64,000 nucleotides of DNA from Aquimarina sp040786285 (GTDB lineage Bacteria > Bacteroidota > Bacteroidia > Flavobacteriales > Flavobacteriaceae): the NCBI RefSeq assembly GCF_040786285.1, contig NZ_JBFMKQ010000004.1, positions 520,936-584,935 of the forward strand. The letters run 5' to 3'. The number at the start of each line of letters is the position of its first letter. The stretch's first letter is position 1. A program made the position numbers and the translations under genes. The notes under the pieces are model-generated. The model ran no database searches, had not been told where the DNA came from, and saw only the letters and a program-made list of their open reading frames with translations. Of the stretch, positions 26,328 through 37,000 are shown piece after piece.

Positions 26328-27968
26328 ATGGCTAATACCAAATATGTTTTTGTAACAGGAGGCGTTTCTTCTTCCTTAGGAAAAGGAATTATAGCAGCCT
26401 CTCTTGCAAAGCTACTACAAGCAAGGGGATACAGGGTAACTATCCAAAAATTAGATCCATATATTAATGTGGATCCAGGAACTTTAAACCCTTATGAGCA
26501 CGGTGAATGCTATGTAACAGATGATGGAGCAGAAACAGATTTGGATCTCGGGCATTATGAACGTTTTCTAAATACACCAACTTCACAAGCTAATAATGTG
26601 ACCACAGGTAGAATTTACCAAAGTGTAATAGAAAAAGAACGTCGTGGAGAGTTTTTAGGAAAAACAGTTCAGGTAGTTCCTCATATCACTAATGAGATCA
26701 AAGAAAGAATCCAGATTTTAGGAAAAAGCGGTAATTATGATATCGTAATTACAGAAATTGGAGGTACCGTTGGTGATATAGAATCATTACCATACATAGA
26801 GGCTGTAAGACAATTAAAATGGGAGCTTGGGGATGCAAATGCTTTGGTAATTCACTTAACGCTAATACCTTATCTTTCTGCTGCCGGAGAATTAAAGACA
26901 AAACCTACCCAACATAGTGTAAAGACATTAATGGAAAGTGGGATTAAAGCAGATATCTTAGTTTGTAGAACTGAACACGAATTATCAGATGATTTACGAA
27001 GAAAACTTGCACTTTTTTGCAATGTTAGACAAGAAGCTGTTATTGAATCGATAGATGCATCTACTATTTATGATGTTCCTAACTTGATGTTAGAAGAAGG
27101 ACTTGATGCTGTTGTGTTGAAACAATTGGTGCTAAGAGATGATAATATCCCAGATTTAGAAAATTGGAATAAATTTTTAGAGCGACATAAAAATCCAAAG
27201 TGCGAAGTAACTATTGGGCTTATTGGGAAGTATGTCGAACTACAGGATTCTTATAAATCTATTCTTGAATCATTTATTCATGCAGGTGCAGAAAATGAAG
27301 TAAAAGTCAATATAGTTAGTATACATTCTGAATATATTGATGATAAAACTATAGAAAAGAAAATCGCTCATCTTGATGGAATTTTGGTAGCACCAGGATT
27401 CGGAGAACGAGGGATAGAAGGAAAAATAAAAGCTGTGCGGTTTGCCAGGGAGAATAAATTACCTTTTTTCGGTATTTGTTTAGGAATGCAAATGGCGGTA
27501 ATAGAATATTCCAGAAATGTTTTAGGCTTAAAAGATGCTTGTTCTGTAGAGGTAGATGAAAACACTACTCATCCTGTTATTGATTTAATGGAAGAACAAA
27601 AAAATATTACTGATATGGGAGGAACCATGCGATTAGGTTCCTGGGATTGTGAATTGGCCGAAAATAGTAAAGTATTTGATGCTTATGGAGAAAAACAAAT
27701 TGCAGAACGTCACCGCCATCGTTATGAATATAATAATAAGTATAAAGAACAACTAGAAGGTGCAGGTTTAAGAACTACAGGAGTAAACCCAAAAACTGGA
27801 CTGGTAGAGATCATAGAAATCCCTGATCATCCATGGTTTGTTGGTGTGCAATATCATCCAGAGTACAAGAGTACTGTTGCTAATCCACACCCATTATTTA
27901 TAGCGTTTATAAAAGCAGCTGTAGAATATTCGAAGAATAGTAAAAGTGCCAAAGTGTCACAGGGATAG
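26328..27968 (+). CDS. pyrG: CTP synthase
   Basis: A full-length 546-residue enzyme from the ATG at 26328 (a GTG two codons upstream is less likely). The amidoligase domain starts KYVFVTGGVSSSLGKGI (P-loop) and includes HYERFL and the CTP/UTP-binding region. The C-terminal class I glutamine amidotransferase has GICLGMQM near residue 381 (nucleophile cysteine) and the H-x-E pair in QYHPEYKS near 513. It converts UTP, ATP and glutamine to CTP. It is followed by a terminator and then yidC. Confidence 0.98.
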   Translation: MANTKYVFVTGGVSSSLGKGIIAASLAKLLQARGYRVTIQKLDPYINVDPGTLNPYEHGECYVTDDGAETDLDLGHYERFLNTPTSQANNVTTGRIYQSVIEKERRGEFLGKTVQVVPHITNEIKERIQILGKSGNYDIVITEIGGTVGDIESLPYIEAVRQLKWELGDANALVIHLTLIPYLSAAGELKTKPTQHSVKTLMESGIKADILVCRTEHELSDDLRRKLALFCNVRQEAVIESIDASTIYDVPNLMLEEGLDAVVLKQLVLRDDNIPDLENWNKFLERHKNPKCEVTIGLIGKYVELQDSYKSILESFIHAGAENEVKVNIVSIHSEYIDDKTIEKKIAHLDGILVAPGFGERGIEGKIKAVRFARENKLPFFGICLGMQMAVIEYSRNVLGLKDACSVEVDENTTHPVIDLMEEQKNITDMGGTMRLGSWDCELAENSKVFDAYGEKQIAERHRHRYEYNNKYKEQLEGAGLRTTGVNPKTGLVEIIEIPDHPWFVGVQYHPEYKSTVANPHPLFIAFIKAAVEYSKNSKSAKVSQG

Positions 27969-28013
27969 TAATTGGCGAGATAATTGACATTAAAGAAAAC
28001 ATAAATAATCTTG

Positions 28014-28047
28014 AAAGCCTTTCTGTAGCAACAGATAAAGGCTTTTT
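28014..28047 (+). terminator. Intrinsic terminator or attenuator between pyrG and yidC
   Basis: AAAGCCTTTCTGT (28014-28026) pairs with ACAGATAAAGGCTTT (28031-28045, two-base bulge) around AGCA, followed by T5. It ends only 13 bases before the yidC ATG, so yidC expression from pyrG read-through would be limited. Confidence 0.8.
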
Positions 28048-28060
28048 ATACGTATAGTAC

Positions 28061-29959
28061 ATGGAAGAAAAGAAGTTTGACCTTAACTCGATAATTGGAT
28101 TTGCACTTATTTTTGGAATCATCGTTTGGATGTTCTATATAAATCAACCAACCCCAGAAGAGATTGAGGCAGAAAAGGCCAAAAAAGAACAAGTAGAAAC
28201 AAAGGAGAAAACAGAGAAGAAAAACACCACAGATTTTGTAAAAGAAAGCGAGGCTATTGTGGTTAATCCTCAGGATTCTGTAGCGTTATCCAATGCAAAA
28301 TCTCAATTGGGGGCATTTGCATATTCGGCTAGTTTACCTTCTGCGAAAGAAGAGTTTACTAAAGTCGAAAATGAAGTTTTAAGCCTTAAAATAAATAATA
28401 GAGGAGGATATATATCTGAAGCGTTATTGAAGAATTTCAAAACATATGATTCGGTTCCTGTATATTTAATCAAAGACGGAAAGAACGCTTCTTTCAATAT
28501 TAATTTTGGTACTACAGATAATAGAATTCTAAATACAAAAGATCTGTTTTTTGAACCTACAGTGACCAAAAATGGAGAGAATACTGTTCTATCTATGAAA
28601 CTAAAGGTTTCTGATTCTAAATTCTTAGAGTATAGATATGAGCTAAAGCCTAATGAATATATGGTCGATTTTACGATTAGGTCTCAAGGGTTACAGCAAG
28701 TAATTAATAGTAGTCAAACGGTAAACCTGGATTGGAAACTTCAAGGAATACGACATGCTAAAAGTGCAACATATGAAAACAGATATACTGAGATTTCGTA
28801 TGAATATGATGGAGATAAAGATGATTATTTAGGGCAAGGCGAGTTTGCAGACGATGAAGAAGAAAATGTGAGTTGGATAGCATTTAAACAACATTTCTTT
28901 ACTTCTGTTCTTTTGACAGATTCACCATTCAAAAAAGCATCTTTTACATCTAAAAATTTAGCTGGCTCTACCGATTTAGATGATAAAGAGATAAAAGTAA
29001 CCAAGGAGTTTACAGCATCAATGCCTCTAGAACTGCAAGGAGGAGAGTTAAATTATGCTATGGATTGGTACTATGGTCCAACCGATTATAAAATTTTAAA
29101 TACTTATAAACGCAACCTAGATGAAATTGTACCCTTAGGTTGGGGTATTTTTGGAGTAATAAATAGATATTTATTTATTCCGTTTTTTGCATTTTTAAGT
29201 GGCTTTCTACCTTACGGTATCGCAATTGTAGTTATGACTATTATTGTGCGTATTATCTTATCACCGGTTACCTATAAATCATATTTATCTCAGGCAAAAA
29301 TGAAAGTTTTACGCCCAGAGATTACTGAGATTAATGAAAAGCATAAAGACAATGCAATGAAGAGACAACAAGAAACAATGGCTCTTTATGGTAAAGCAGG
29401 TGTTAACCCGATGAGTGGTTGTTTACCAGCGGTAATGCAAATCCCTGTTTTCTATGCTTTATTCAACTTCTTTCCAAGTGCATTTCAGTTACGACAAAAG
29501 AGTTTCCTATGGGCAGATGATTTATCGAGCTATGATACCATAGCCGAGTTGCCATTTACGATTCCTTTTTATGGAGATCATATTAGTTTATTTCCAATAT
29601 TGGCATCGGTAGCTATATTTATTTATATGATGATGACTACCGGGCAAACGATGCAAACGCAACAGCCGGGAATGCCTAATATGAAATTTATCATGTACCT
29701 GTCTCCATTAATGATGTTATTCTTCTTTAATAATTATGCCAGTGGATTATCATTGTATTATTTCATTTCTAATCTGATTACAATAGGAATTATGTTAGTC
29801 ATCAAAAATGTGATTATTGACGATGACAAAATCCATGCAAAGATTCAGGAAAATAAGAAGAAACCTAAAAAGCAAGGTAAATTTCAGAAGAAAATGAAGG
29901 AACTGATGGAGCAAGCTGAAGAACAAAAAAAGCAACAGCAAAAACCAAAAAAGAAATAG
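28061..29959 (+). CDS. yidC: Membrane protein insertase
   Basis: A 632-residue YidC/Oxa1 protein of the Gram-negative type. One N-terminal membrane helix (residues about 8-25) is followed by a large periplasmic beta-sandwich domain (about 80-350) and the conserved insertase core with five helices, including LSPVTYKSYLSQAKMKVLRPEI near 405 and NPMSGCLPAVMQIPVFYALFNFF near 447. The C-terminus is a lysine-rich tail of about 45 residues (KKPKKQGKFQKKMKEL), which suggests ribosome contact. It inserts and folds inner-membrane proteins with or without Sec. Confidence 0.97.
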   Translation: MEEKKFDLNSIIGFALIFGIIVWMFYINQPTPEEIEAEKAKKEQVETKEKTEKKNTTDFVKESEAIVVNPQDSVALSNAKSQLGAFAYSASLPSAKEEFTKVENEVLSLKINNRGGYISEALLKNFKTYDSVPVYLIKDGKNASFNINFGTTDNRILNTKDLFFEPTVTKNGENTVLSMKLKVSDSKFLEYRYELKPNEYMVDFTIRSQGLQQVINSSQTVNLDWKLQGIRHAKSATYENRYTEISYEYDGDKDDYLGQGEFADDEEENVSWIAFKQHFFTSVLLTDSPFKKASFTSKNLAGSTDLDDKEIKVTKEFTASMPLELQGGELNYAMDWYYGPTDYKILNTYKRNLDEIVPLGWGIFGVINRYLFIPFFAFLSGFLPYGIAIVVMTIIVRIILSPVTYKSYLSQAKMKVLRPEITEINEKHKDNAMKRQQETMALYGKAGVNPMSGCLPAVMQIPVFYALFNFFPSAFQLRQKSFLWADDLSSYDTIAELPFTIPFYGDHISLFPILASVAIFIYMMMTTGQTMQTQQPGMPNMKFIMYLSPLMMLFFFNNYASGLSLYYFISNLITIGIMLVIKNVIIDDDKIHAKIQENKKKPKKQGKFQKKMKELMEQAEEQKKQQQKPKKK

Positions 29960-29980
29960 TTTCGTAGATATGTATATAAA

Positions 29981-30008
29981 AAAAGCTCCTTTTTCAGGAG
30001 CTTTTTTG
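29981..30008 (+). terminator. Intrinsic terminator after yidC
   Basis: AAAAGCTCCT (29981-29990) pairs with AGGAGCTTTT (29996-30005) with a 5-base loop TTTTC, followed by more T. It lies 22 bases after the yidC stop. Confidence 0.9.
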
Positions 30009-30101
30009 TATTTTGAATTACTTTTATATTTTTATAAATAGAAAATTGGTATACTTTTTGGAAATCACATTCGTTGAAATAATGTCCCAAATTATATAAC
30101 T

Positions 30102-30797
30102 ATGCGAAGTACATTTTTATTTTGTGTTTTAATTTTTGCCTTTTTTTCGGGTTTTAGTCAGAAGTATAATCAGTATGATGCCGAAGGAAAGCGACATGGA
30201 AAATGGAAAAAAAAATACGAGAATACCGATCATATTCGGTATGAAGGAACTTTTGATCATGGAAAAGAAATAGGAGAGTTTAAGTTTTATAAACCTAGTA
30301 GCGACGGATCTCCTACGGCAATTAAAGTGTTTTCTAAAAACAATGATACTATATTGGTAAAGTACTTTACCAAAAAAGGGAAAATAATAAGTGAAGGAGG
30401 AATGATCGGTAAAGATCGAATAGGATTATGGAAATATTATCATAATGACTCCAAGAAGATTATGATGACCGAAGAATATCAATCAGGGAAACTACATGGA
30501 GAACAGCTTACTTATTTTGATAATGGTCAACTCACAGAAAATAATTCCTATATAGAAGGTAAAAGAGAAGGCAAAAGAATTATGTATTCTGAAGATGGAA
30601 TAAAGATCAAAGAATTTACCTACGAAAATGATCAATTGCATGGGATTACTAAATATTTTGATACTAAAAAAGGCGAACTAATTATCGAAGGAAATTATAA
30701 GAGAGATCGCAAAGATGGTATCTGGAACTATTATGAAAATGGAAAACTATCAGAACAGAAATTATTTCCTCTGCAACAAGGAGCAAATGATAATTGA
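30102..30797 (+). CDS. Secreted MORN-like / YwqK-family repeat protein
   Basis: A 231-residue protein with a signal peptide (MRSTFLFCVLIFAFFSGFSQ). The rest consists of about eight MORN-like repeats of the YwqK variant (RHGKWKKKYENTDHIRYEGTFDHGKEIGEF, KLHGEQLTYFDNGQLTEN, IEGKREGKRIMYSEDG and so on). The family is sometimes annotated as a toxin-antitoxin antitoxin, but no toxin gene is adjacent and the signal peptide points to the envelope, so I do not accept that role. It is probably monocistronic, bounded by two terminators. Confidence 0.85.
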   Translation: MRSTFLFCVLIFAFFSGFSQKYNQYDAEGKRHGKWKKKYENTDHIRYEGTFDHGKEIGEFKFYKPSSDGSPTAIKVFSKNNDTILVKYFTKKGKIISEGGMIGKDRIGLWKYYHNDSKKIMMTEEYQSGKLHGEQLTYFDNGQLTENNSYIEGKREGKRIMYSEDGIKIKEFTYENDQLHGITKYFDTKKGELIIEGNYKRDRKDGIWNYYENGKLSEQKLFPLQQGANDN

Positions 30798-30829
30798 TTT
30801 ATGATATAGAGATATAGATAAAAACCATA

Positions 30830-30857
30830 AAGCAATGCATAAGCGTTGCTTTTTTTA
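30830..30857 (+). terminator. Intrinsic terminator after the YwqK-like gene
   Basis: AAGCAATGC (30830-30838) pairs with GCGTTGCTT (30843-30851), one G-T wobble, loop ATAA, followed by a T-run. Confidence 0.8.
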
Positions 30858-30862
30858 TTTCT

Positions 30863-30870
30863 TATTTTTG
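30863..30870 (+). promoter_or_regulatory. -7 box TATTTTTG upstream of mnmA
   Basis: TATTTTTG fits the Bacteroidota -7 consensus 30 bases before the mnmA ATG. The nearest TTG (30846-30848) is only 14 bases upstream, so the -33 element is weak or absent. Confidence 0.5.
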
Positions 30871-30900
30871 CATAAGAATTAAAGATTAAAGTATTTTTTG

Positions 30901-32088
30901 ATGAAGAGAGTAATCGTTGGATTATCAGGAGGAGTTGACTCTAGTGTTGCTGCATATTTGCTAAAAGAGCAAGGATATGAGGTGATTGGATTGTTTATGA
31001 AAAATTGGCATGATGATTCGGTAACTATTTCTGATGAGTGCCCTTGGCTTGATGATAGTAATGATGCATTATTAGTAGCAGAAAAATTAGGGATACCTTT
31101 TCAAACCGTTGACCTTAGTGAACAATATAAAGAACGTATTGTTGATTACATGTTTAATGAATACGAAAAAGGCCGTACGCCTAACCCAGATGTTTTATGT
31201 AATCGCGAGATTAAGTTTGATGTATTTTTAAAAATTGCTTTATCTCTTGGTGCAGATTATGTGGCTACCGGGCATTATTGCAGAAAAGATACCATTGTAA
31301 AGGATGGAAAAGAAATCCATCGTTTATTAGCGGGAAAAGACCCAAATAAGGATCAATCGTATTTTTTATGTCAGTTATCTCAGGATCAATTGGCAAAAAC
31401 GCTATTTCCGGTAGGAGAATTGTTAAAACCAGAAGTTCGCGAAATTGCAGCAACACAAGATTTGGTGACTGCCGATAAAAAAGATTCTCAAGGGTTATGT
31501 TTCATAGGAAAAGTTCGACTGCCAGACTTTCTACAGCAAAAGCTACAACCAAAACAAGGAGATATTATAGAAATTGCTTCTTCCGAAGATAAATACCTAC
31601 GTGAAGTACCAGAATTTATATCTAAAAAGGAAGAGTTAGAATTTCTTTCAACAAAATATCAATATGATGTTAATGACGGGAAAGTGGTGGGTAAACATCA
31701 AGGAGCACACTACTATACTAAGGGCCAGCGTAAAGGTTTGGCCGTTGGCGGTACACCAGAGCCACTTTTTGTAATAGAAACAGATGTAGAAACCAATACA
31801 ATTTATACTGGGCAAGGAAAAAGTCACCCCGGTCTATACCGAAAAGCATTATTTATCACGAATGAAGAATTGCATTGGGTACGTGAAGATCTTAGGCTAC
31901 AAATAGATGAAGAACTCGAGGTAATGGCAAGAATTAGATACAGACAACCCTTAGAAAAGGCAACATTATATCAAGTAGATTCTGGGATGTATGTAGTTTT
32001 TGAAAATGGGCAAAGTGCAATAACCGAAGGGCAATTTGTCGCTTGGTATCATGATGATGAATTGGTAGGATCTGGAGTAATTTCTTAA
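30901..32088 (+). CDS. mnmA: tRNA-specific 2-thiouridylase
   Basis: A 395-residue PP-loop enzyme from ATG 30901. The pyrophosphate loop is GLSGGVDSSVAAYLL at residues 7-21, the first catalytic cysteine is in TPNPDVLCNREIKF near 97, and the second is in SQGLCFIGKV near 200. It thiolates U34 of tRNA for Lys, Glu and Gln, using a persulfide relay. An extended insert near 225-270 is common in Bacteroidota. It is flanked by terminators on both sides, so it is probably monocistronic. Confidence 0.97.
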   Translation: MKRVIVGLSGGVDSSVAAYLLKEQGYEVIGLFMKNWHDDSVTISDECPWLDDSNDALLVAEKLGIPFQTVDLSEQYKERIVDYMFNEYEKGRTPNPDVLCNREIKFDVFLKIALSLGADYVATGHYCRKDTIVKDGKEIHRLLAGKDPNKDQSYFLCQLSQDQLAKTLFPVGELLKPEVREIAATQDLVTADKKDSQGLCFIGKVRLPDFLQQKLQPKQGDIIEIASSEDKYLREVPEFISKKEELEFLSTKYQYDVNDGKVVGKHQGAHYYTKGQRKGLAVGGTPEPLFVIETDVETNTIYTGQGKSHPGLYRKALFITNEELHWVREDLRLQIDEELEVMARIRYRQPLEKATLYQVDSGMYVVFENGQSAITEGQFVAWYHDDELVGSGVIS

Positions 32089-32143
32089 TAAAATACTACT
32101 GGAGTAAGTATTTAAATTCACTATCAAAATAGTAAACCGAATT

Positions 32144-32172
32144 AATCCTGCTCTATAGCGGGATTTTTTTTA
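32144..32172 (+). terminator. Intrinsic terminator after mnmA
   Basis: AATCCTGCT (32144-32152) pairs with AGCGGGATT (32157-32165), one wobble, loop CTAT, followed by about eight T. Confidence 0.88.
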
Positions 32173-32212
32173 ATATACTATATATTCGATTTAGTTATAT
32201 ATTAATTTAGAT

Positions 32213-32220
32213 TAGCTTTG
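32213..32220 (+). promoter_or_regulatory. -7 box TAGCTTTG upstream of the flavoprotein gene
   Basis: TAGCTTTG fits TAnnTTTG 36 bases before the ATG. No TTG sits in the preferred window, so support is partial. Confidence 0.4.
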
Positions 32221-32256
32221 TGAAGCTTTACATATTTTTGACTTATACTAAAATTA

Positions 32257-33201
32257 ATGAATAAAATAAAAGATCTATTTAACATACAATACCCAATCAT
32301 ACAAGGTGGAATGATATGGGCAAGTGGTTGGAAGCTTGCAAGTGCAGTTAGTAATGCCGGAGGACTAGGGCTCATTGGGTCTGGTTCTATGTACCCAGAT
32401 GTACTTAGAGAACATATCCAGAAATGCAAAAAAGCTACCGATAAACCGTTTGGGGTTAATGTTCCAATGTTATACCCTAATCTCGAAGAAATTATACAAA
32501 TCATTATAGAAGAAGGGGTTAAAGTTGTATTCACTTCTGCAGGAAATCCAAAAACATATACAGCATATCTTAAAGAACAAGGAATCACAGTTGTGCATGT
32601 AGTAAGTAGTCTTAAATTTGCTTTAAAAGCTCAAGATGCAGGAGTTGATGCAGTGGTAGCAGAAGGTTTTGAAGCGGGAGGGCATAATGGTAGGGATGAA
32701 ACCACTACGCTTACATTAATCCCAATGGTTAAAGAAAAGATCAGTGTTCCGTTAATTGCAGCAGGGGGTATCGCAACAGGTACAGCAATGTACGCAGCAA
32801 TGGCACTGGGTGCAGACGGGGTCCAGGTAGGGAGTCGTTTTGTTGCAAGTAATGAAGCATCATCACATATCGATTTTAAACAAATGGTAGTAGATGCTAA
32901 AGAAGGCGATACGCACCTTACTTTAAAAGAGCTAGCACCCGTTCGTCTGCTTAAGAATAAGTTTTATTATGATGTGGCTAAACTATATTCTAAAGGACCT
33001 ACTGTTGAAGAACTGAAGGATTTATTGGGTAGAGCTCGAGCGAAAAAAGGAATGTTTGAGGGTAATCTCGATGAAGGAGAGCTCGAAATTGGACAAGTAT
33101 CTGGATTAATTCATGATATCAAACCAGCTGCAATTATCATAGAAGATATGATTAATGAATTTAGAGTTACTAAGAAAAAAATGGAACAAGTTTCTATATA
33201 A
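32257..33201 (+). CDS. Nitronate monooxygenase / enoyl-ACP reductase II (FabK)-like flavoprotein
   Basis: A 314-residue TIM-barrel FMN protein. IQGGMIWASGWKLASAVSNAGGLGLIGSGSM at residues 13-43, EGFEAGGHNGRDET near 137 and AAGGIATGTAMYAAMALGADGVQVGSRFVAS near 168 are the family's flavin-binding segments. The family includes nitronate monooxygenase (oxidises alkyl nitronates) and FabK; the two are hard to tell apart by eye. It is 9 bases upstream of mazG and probably co-transcribed, a pairing seen often in flavobacteria. Confidence 0.88.
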   Translation: MNKIKDLFNIQYPIIQGGMIWASGWKLASAVSNAGGLGLIGSGSMYPDVLREHIQKCKKATDKPFGVNVPMLYPNLEEIIQIIIEEGVKVVFTSAGNPKTYTAYLKEQGITVVHVVSSLKFALKAQDAGVDAVVAEGFEAGGHNGRDETTTLTLIPMVKEKISVPLIAAGGIATGTAMYAAMALGADGVQVGSRFVASNEASSHIDFKQMVVDAKEGDTHLTLKELAPVRLLKNKFYYDVAKLYSKGPTVEELKDLLGRARAKKGMFEGNLDEGELEIGQVSGLIHDIKPAAIIIEDMINEFRVTKKKMEQVSI

Positions 33202-33210
33202 ATACCAGAT

Positions 33211-33984
33211 ATGAATTCTAGAGAAGAACAGCTTAAGGCTTTTGATAGAGTATTGACCATAATGGATGAGCTTCGAGAGCAGTGTCCTTGGGATAAAAAA
33301 CAAACGCTGCAATCATTAAGACATCTAACCATAGAAGAGACATATGAGTTAGGTGATGCTATTTTGGATAACGATCTGAATGAAGTGAAAAAAGAGCTGG
33401 GAGACTTGCTTTTGCATATTGTTTTTTACGCTAAAATCGGTAGTGAAACGAAAGATTTTGATATAGCAGATGTGGCAAACGAAATTTGTGAAAAACTAAT
33501 CAATAGACATCCACATATTTATGGAGATGTAAAGGTTGCTAATGAAGATGATGTTAAACGCAATTGGGAAAATCTTAAACTAAAGGAAGGGAAAAAAAGT
33601 GTCTTAGAGGGGGTTCCGAAATCATTGCCAGCACTAGTAAAAGCAAGTAGGATTCAGGATAAAGTAGCGGGTGTAGGCTTTGACTGGGAAGAGCCTCATC
33701 AAGTCTTTGAGAAACTTAAAGAAGAACTTGAAGAATTACAACATGAGATTAAAGTGCAAGATCAGGATAAAATAGAATCAGAATTTGGCGATGTCCTTTT
33801 TTCTATGATCAATTATGCACGCTTTCTTAATATCAATCCTGAAGATGCCCTAGAGCGTACTAATAAAAAATTCATAAAACGGTTTCAGTACCTGGAAGAA
33901 AAGGCTAAAGAAAACAGCAAAAGCCTAAACGATATGACATTGGCCGAAATGGATGTCTTTTGGGAAGAAGCAAAAAAAATATAG
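33211..33984 (+). CDS. mazG: Nucleoside triphosphate pyrophosphohydrolase
   Basis: A 257-residue protein with two MazG domains. The first has CPWDKKQTLQSLRHLTIEETYELGDAI (EExxE-type metal site) and KKELGDLLLHIVFYA; the second has EPHQVFEKLKEELEELQHEI and ESEFGDVLFSMINYARF. It hydrolyses non-canonical and ordinary NTPs to the monophosphate; in E. coli it lowers the ppGpp response. It starts at ATG 33211 and ends before a hairpin shared with the convergent amylase gene. Confidence 0.95.
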   Translation: MNSREEQLKAFDRVLTIMDELREQCPWDKKQTLQSLRHLTIEETYELGDAILDNDLNEVKKELGDLLLHIVFYAKIGSETKDFDIADVANEICEKLINRHPHIYGDVKVANEDDVKRNWENLKLKEGKKSVLEGVPKSLPALVKASRIQDKVAGVGFDWEEPHQVFEKLKEELEELQHEIKVQDQDKIESEFGDVLFSMINYARFLNINPEDALERTNKKFIKRFQYLEEKAKENSKSLNDMTLAEMDVFWEEAKKI

Positions 33985-33993
33985 CTAAAAAAA

Positions 33994-34026
33994 TTACCCA
34001 TCTATACAAAAGTAAAAGATGGGTAA
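33994..34026 (-). terminator. Terminator hairpin after the amylase gene, between convergent genes
   Basis: TTACCCATCT (33994-34003) pairs perfectly with AGATGGGTAA (34017-34026). On the minus strand it is followed by seven T, which fits termination of the amylase transcript; it may also hinder read-through from mazG. Confidence 0.8.
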
Positions 34027-34055
34027 CTTGATATATATAATTAAGGGGCGATTCT

Positions 34056-37000
34056 TTAGTTTTTAACCAATTTCTTGACTTGAGTATTGCCGTCTATCGA
34101 AATTCTACAAAAATAAATACCTGAGGTATTTAATATATTGCCTTTGTTTACACTAAAAGTATGTTTTCCTTTATCTACTATGTCTTCGTAAATAGTATTA
34201 GTAGCTCCGTAAAGATTTACAATATCAATTTGTACTTTACTCTTATCTTTTTGGGTATGCCATACTATTGTAGAGTTTTCTGAAATCGGGTTTGGATATA
34301 TCGACATACCTGGATCTACAATACCAACTTCTACAGTGTTACTAGATCTGGCAGCAACAGGTTTGTCATCATACCAAACACCGTTGTAATACCAACCATT
34401 TTTACATCGATTAAGGTCTGGTGTTTTTGAAGATCCATTATTACTAAAAATTATATTTGCACAGGATGTGTTGGTAAATGTATAGCGATGCCATCCATCG
34501 GTATCTGCAGTCATAGATTCTCCTGGCCATGTTGTTGTTATATTAGACGGAGTAACATTCCAGAAGTATATTTCTGGAGAAGTATAAGAGTCGGATTTAA
34601 AGTAAACAGTTAATTCTTGTGATTGCTCTGGATTGCTATCATACCAAGTACCATTGTAATACCATCCGTCTCCGCATCTATTTAAATCTTGGGTTTGATT
34701 AGTGCCATTATTACTAAAGATAAGGTTTGTACAGTTTACATCATTTAATGTATATGTAAACCAGCCATTACCAGCATCTGTCATAGATACTCCTGGCCAA
34801 CTAGTAGTAGTTGTACCCGGGCTGGTATTCCAAAAATAGAGGTTAGGATTTGGTAATGAACCTTTATAATATATAGTCATTGAGTTAGTTGAGGTAGAAA
34901 AAGTAAATGTATTACTAACTATATTGGAGCTTAACCCTTCAGAATCGTAGGCAATTGCCTTAACTGTTGTGTTTTGAGTTAATGCTATTGGAGAAGTGTA
35001 TAAACTTGATGATGTTGTTGGCTGCTCTCCATTAAGTGTATAGCGAATAGTAACTCCTGAAGGATTATTGTCGCTGGCATTCAAAGTTATTGATATGGTC
35101 TCACCTTCAGAAAAAGAACCTCCCTCGGGAGACATTGTAAGGGTAGGGGGAGTATTTGTAGTATTCCCTGGTTGGGTGTCATACCAAATTCCGTTCTCAT
35201 ACCATCCATCTCTATTTCTGGAAAGGTCGGGAGTTTTATTAGCGCCATTATCACTAAATAGTAAATTAGTGCTATCTACTCCTTCAAAAATGTATTCGTA
35301 CCACTCTGTGTTATCAATTTTAGTCATTTGGGGACCTGGCCAATTACTTGGTGGTAATACATCAGGAGATTCATTCCAGTAATGAACATTTACTTGCGAC
35401 CAATTAGACGGTTTCTTATAATAAACACGCAAACCTTCAATGGGGCCTATTGTATAGTTTTTTGTAGAGATCTGGGAAGCTGCACCATCTTTGTCATAAG
35501 CAATAGCCTTTATTGTGGTGGATTCGGTAATTGTAAAAGAACTAGTATATCTTGCACTTGCTGTATTTGGAGTGCTACCATTTGTTGTGTAATATACCTC
35601 ATATGGTGATCCAGCTCCTCCGGCACCTTCCATAAAAATCTGAATCGGGTTTTCAGACTGGTTGTTGTTCGGGTTGATTATGGCAATAGGATTCGTAGGT
35701 CCATTTACGCAATTTTCAAAAAAGCCACCACCGCAACCTCCTAATAATCCGGGTCCGTTTAGTACATAAATCCCTGCAGAACCAGAAGTGACATTAAAAT
35801 TTAAGTTACCATTGGTAACAACGATTTCTCTACCAGTAACTGCATCACGATAGATTCCGTTTGTCATACCGGATATTGAAAAAGAAGCACCACCATCTTT
35901 GGTAAGTCCTACTGCGACTTCACTGTTTTGATGTGTTCTACGATACGCCACTGCATTTCCAGGAGCATCTTTCCAATTCCAAGCGCCTTTTTGTAATGCA
36001 GGAACAGCTTTACGTATTGCATTTAGTTTTTTGATATGTTGATATATTTTGTGACTCGACGCCTGATCTATAACATCACCGTAATACGCTCTACCAGTTT
36101 CATTAATGGATTTCTGAATACCAGATGCATCATGAATATCATTAAATTCTCCTGCTTTAAAACGCATTTCGGTGCCATAATATACCGTTGGAATTCCTCT
36201 CCAGGTAAACATAAAATTCATACAAGCGGCAAGATTCTCATCAGAGCCTCCGTAGCGTCTGTTCCAGTCGTTGTTAGGACCAAAGTCATGATTATCAAGC
36301 CAGGTAACAAGAGTTGAAGGATCACTATATAAATGATCATATCGGGATGCAGCCTTTACTGTAGGAAAAGATTGCCCTTCTTCAAAAGTTCCATGAAATG
36401 TAGCTTCTCCAAAAAAATCTATAACTGCTAGATCCACTGGAGCCGAATTGTTCACTGCGCCTCTCCAGGTATAATAATGCGGGTTGGTTTCATCCACCGG
36501 GTGTAGTTCATGACGTTTTTGAGCAACCTCACCAAAAATAAACAAGTCTGGGTTTACGGCTTTAAAAGCATCATAAAAGTAAAGTATATCTTCTCTACTC
36601 ATATGTTTCACGGTATCCCATCGAAAAGCATCTACTCCCATATTAATAAAAGTGGTATATGCATTTACCAGGTAGTCTCTTACTACTTGACTGCCTGTGT
36701 TTAGATCCGGTGTGTCACCGGCCAAAGCTCTGTTTTGTAAGTTTTCAACATCATCAAATCCTTGAGCAAAACCGTTGCCAGAGTGGTGATACCAATCTGG
36801 GTCAGAAGTATCGACATAGTTCTCTTTCCCAGGAAAATTATAGGCTTCTAAGTTTTGATTATACGGTGCCGGCATTTTTGCAAGATTTGCCCTGCTCCAA
36901 ATTAGGTTATCATCTGGATTAGGGGTTAATCCATCATATTCCCAATTTGGATTGTCAGGAGCATACCACGAGGCAGTAGGATCAGTGTTGTATTTTATTT

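Noticed and set aside
30102..30797. YwqK-like protein as a toxin-antitoxin antitoxin
   Set aside because: It carries a signal peptide, has no toxin gene beside it, and is bounded by terminators; the antitoxin label comes from a weak family name only.
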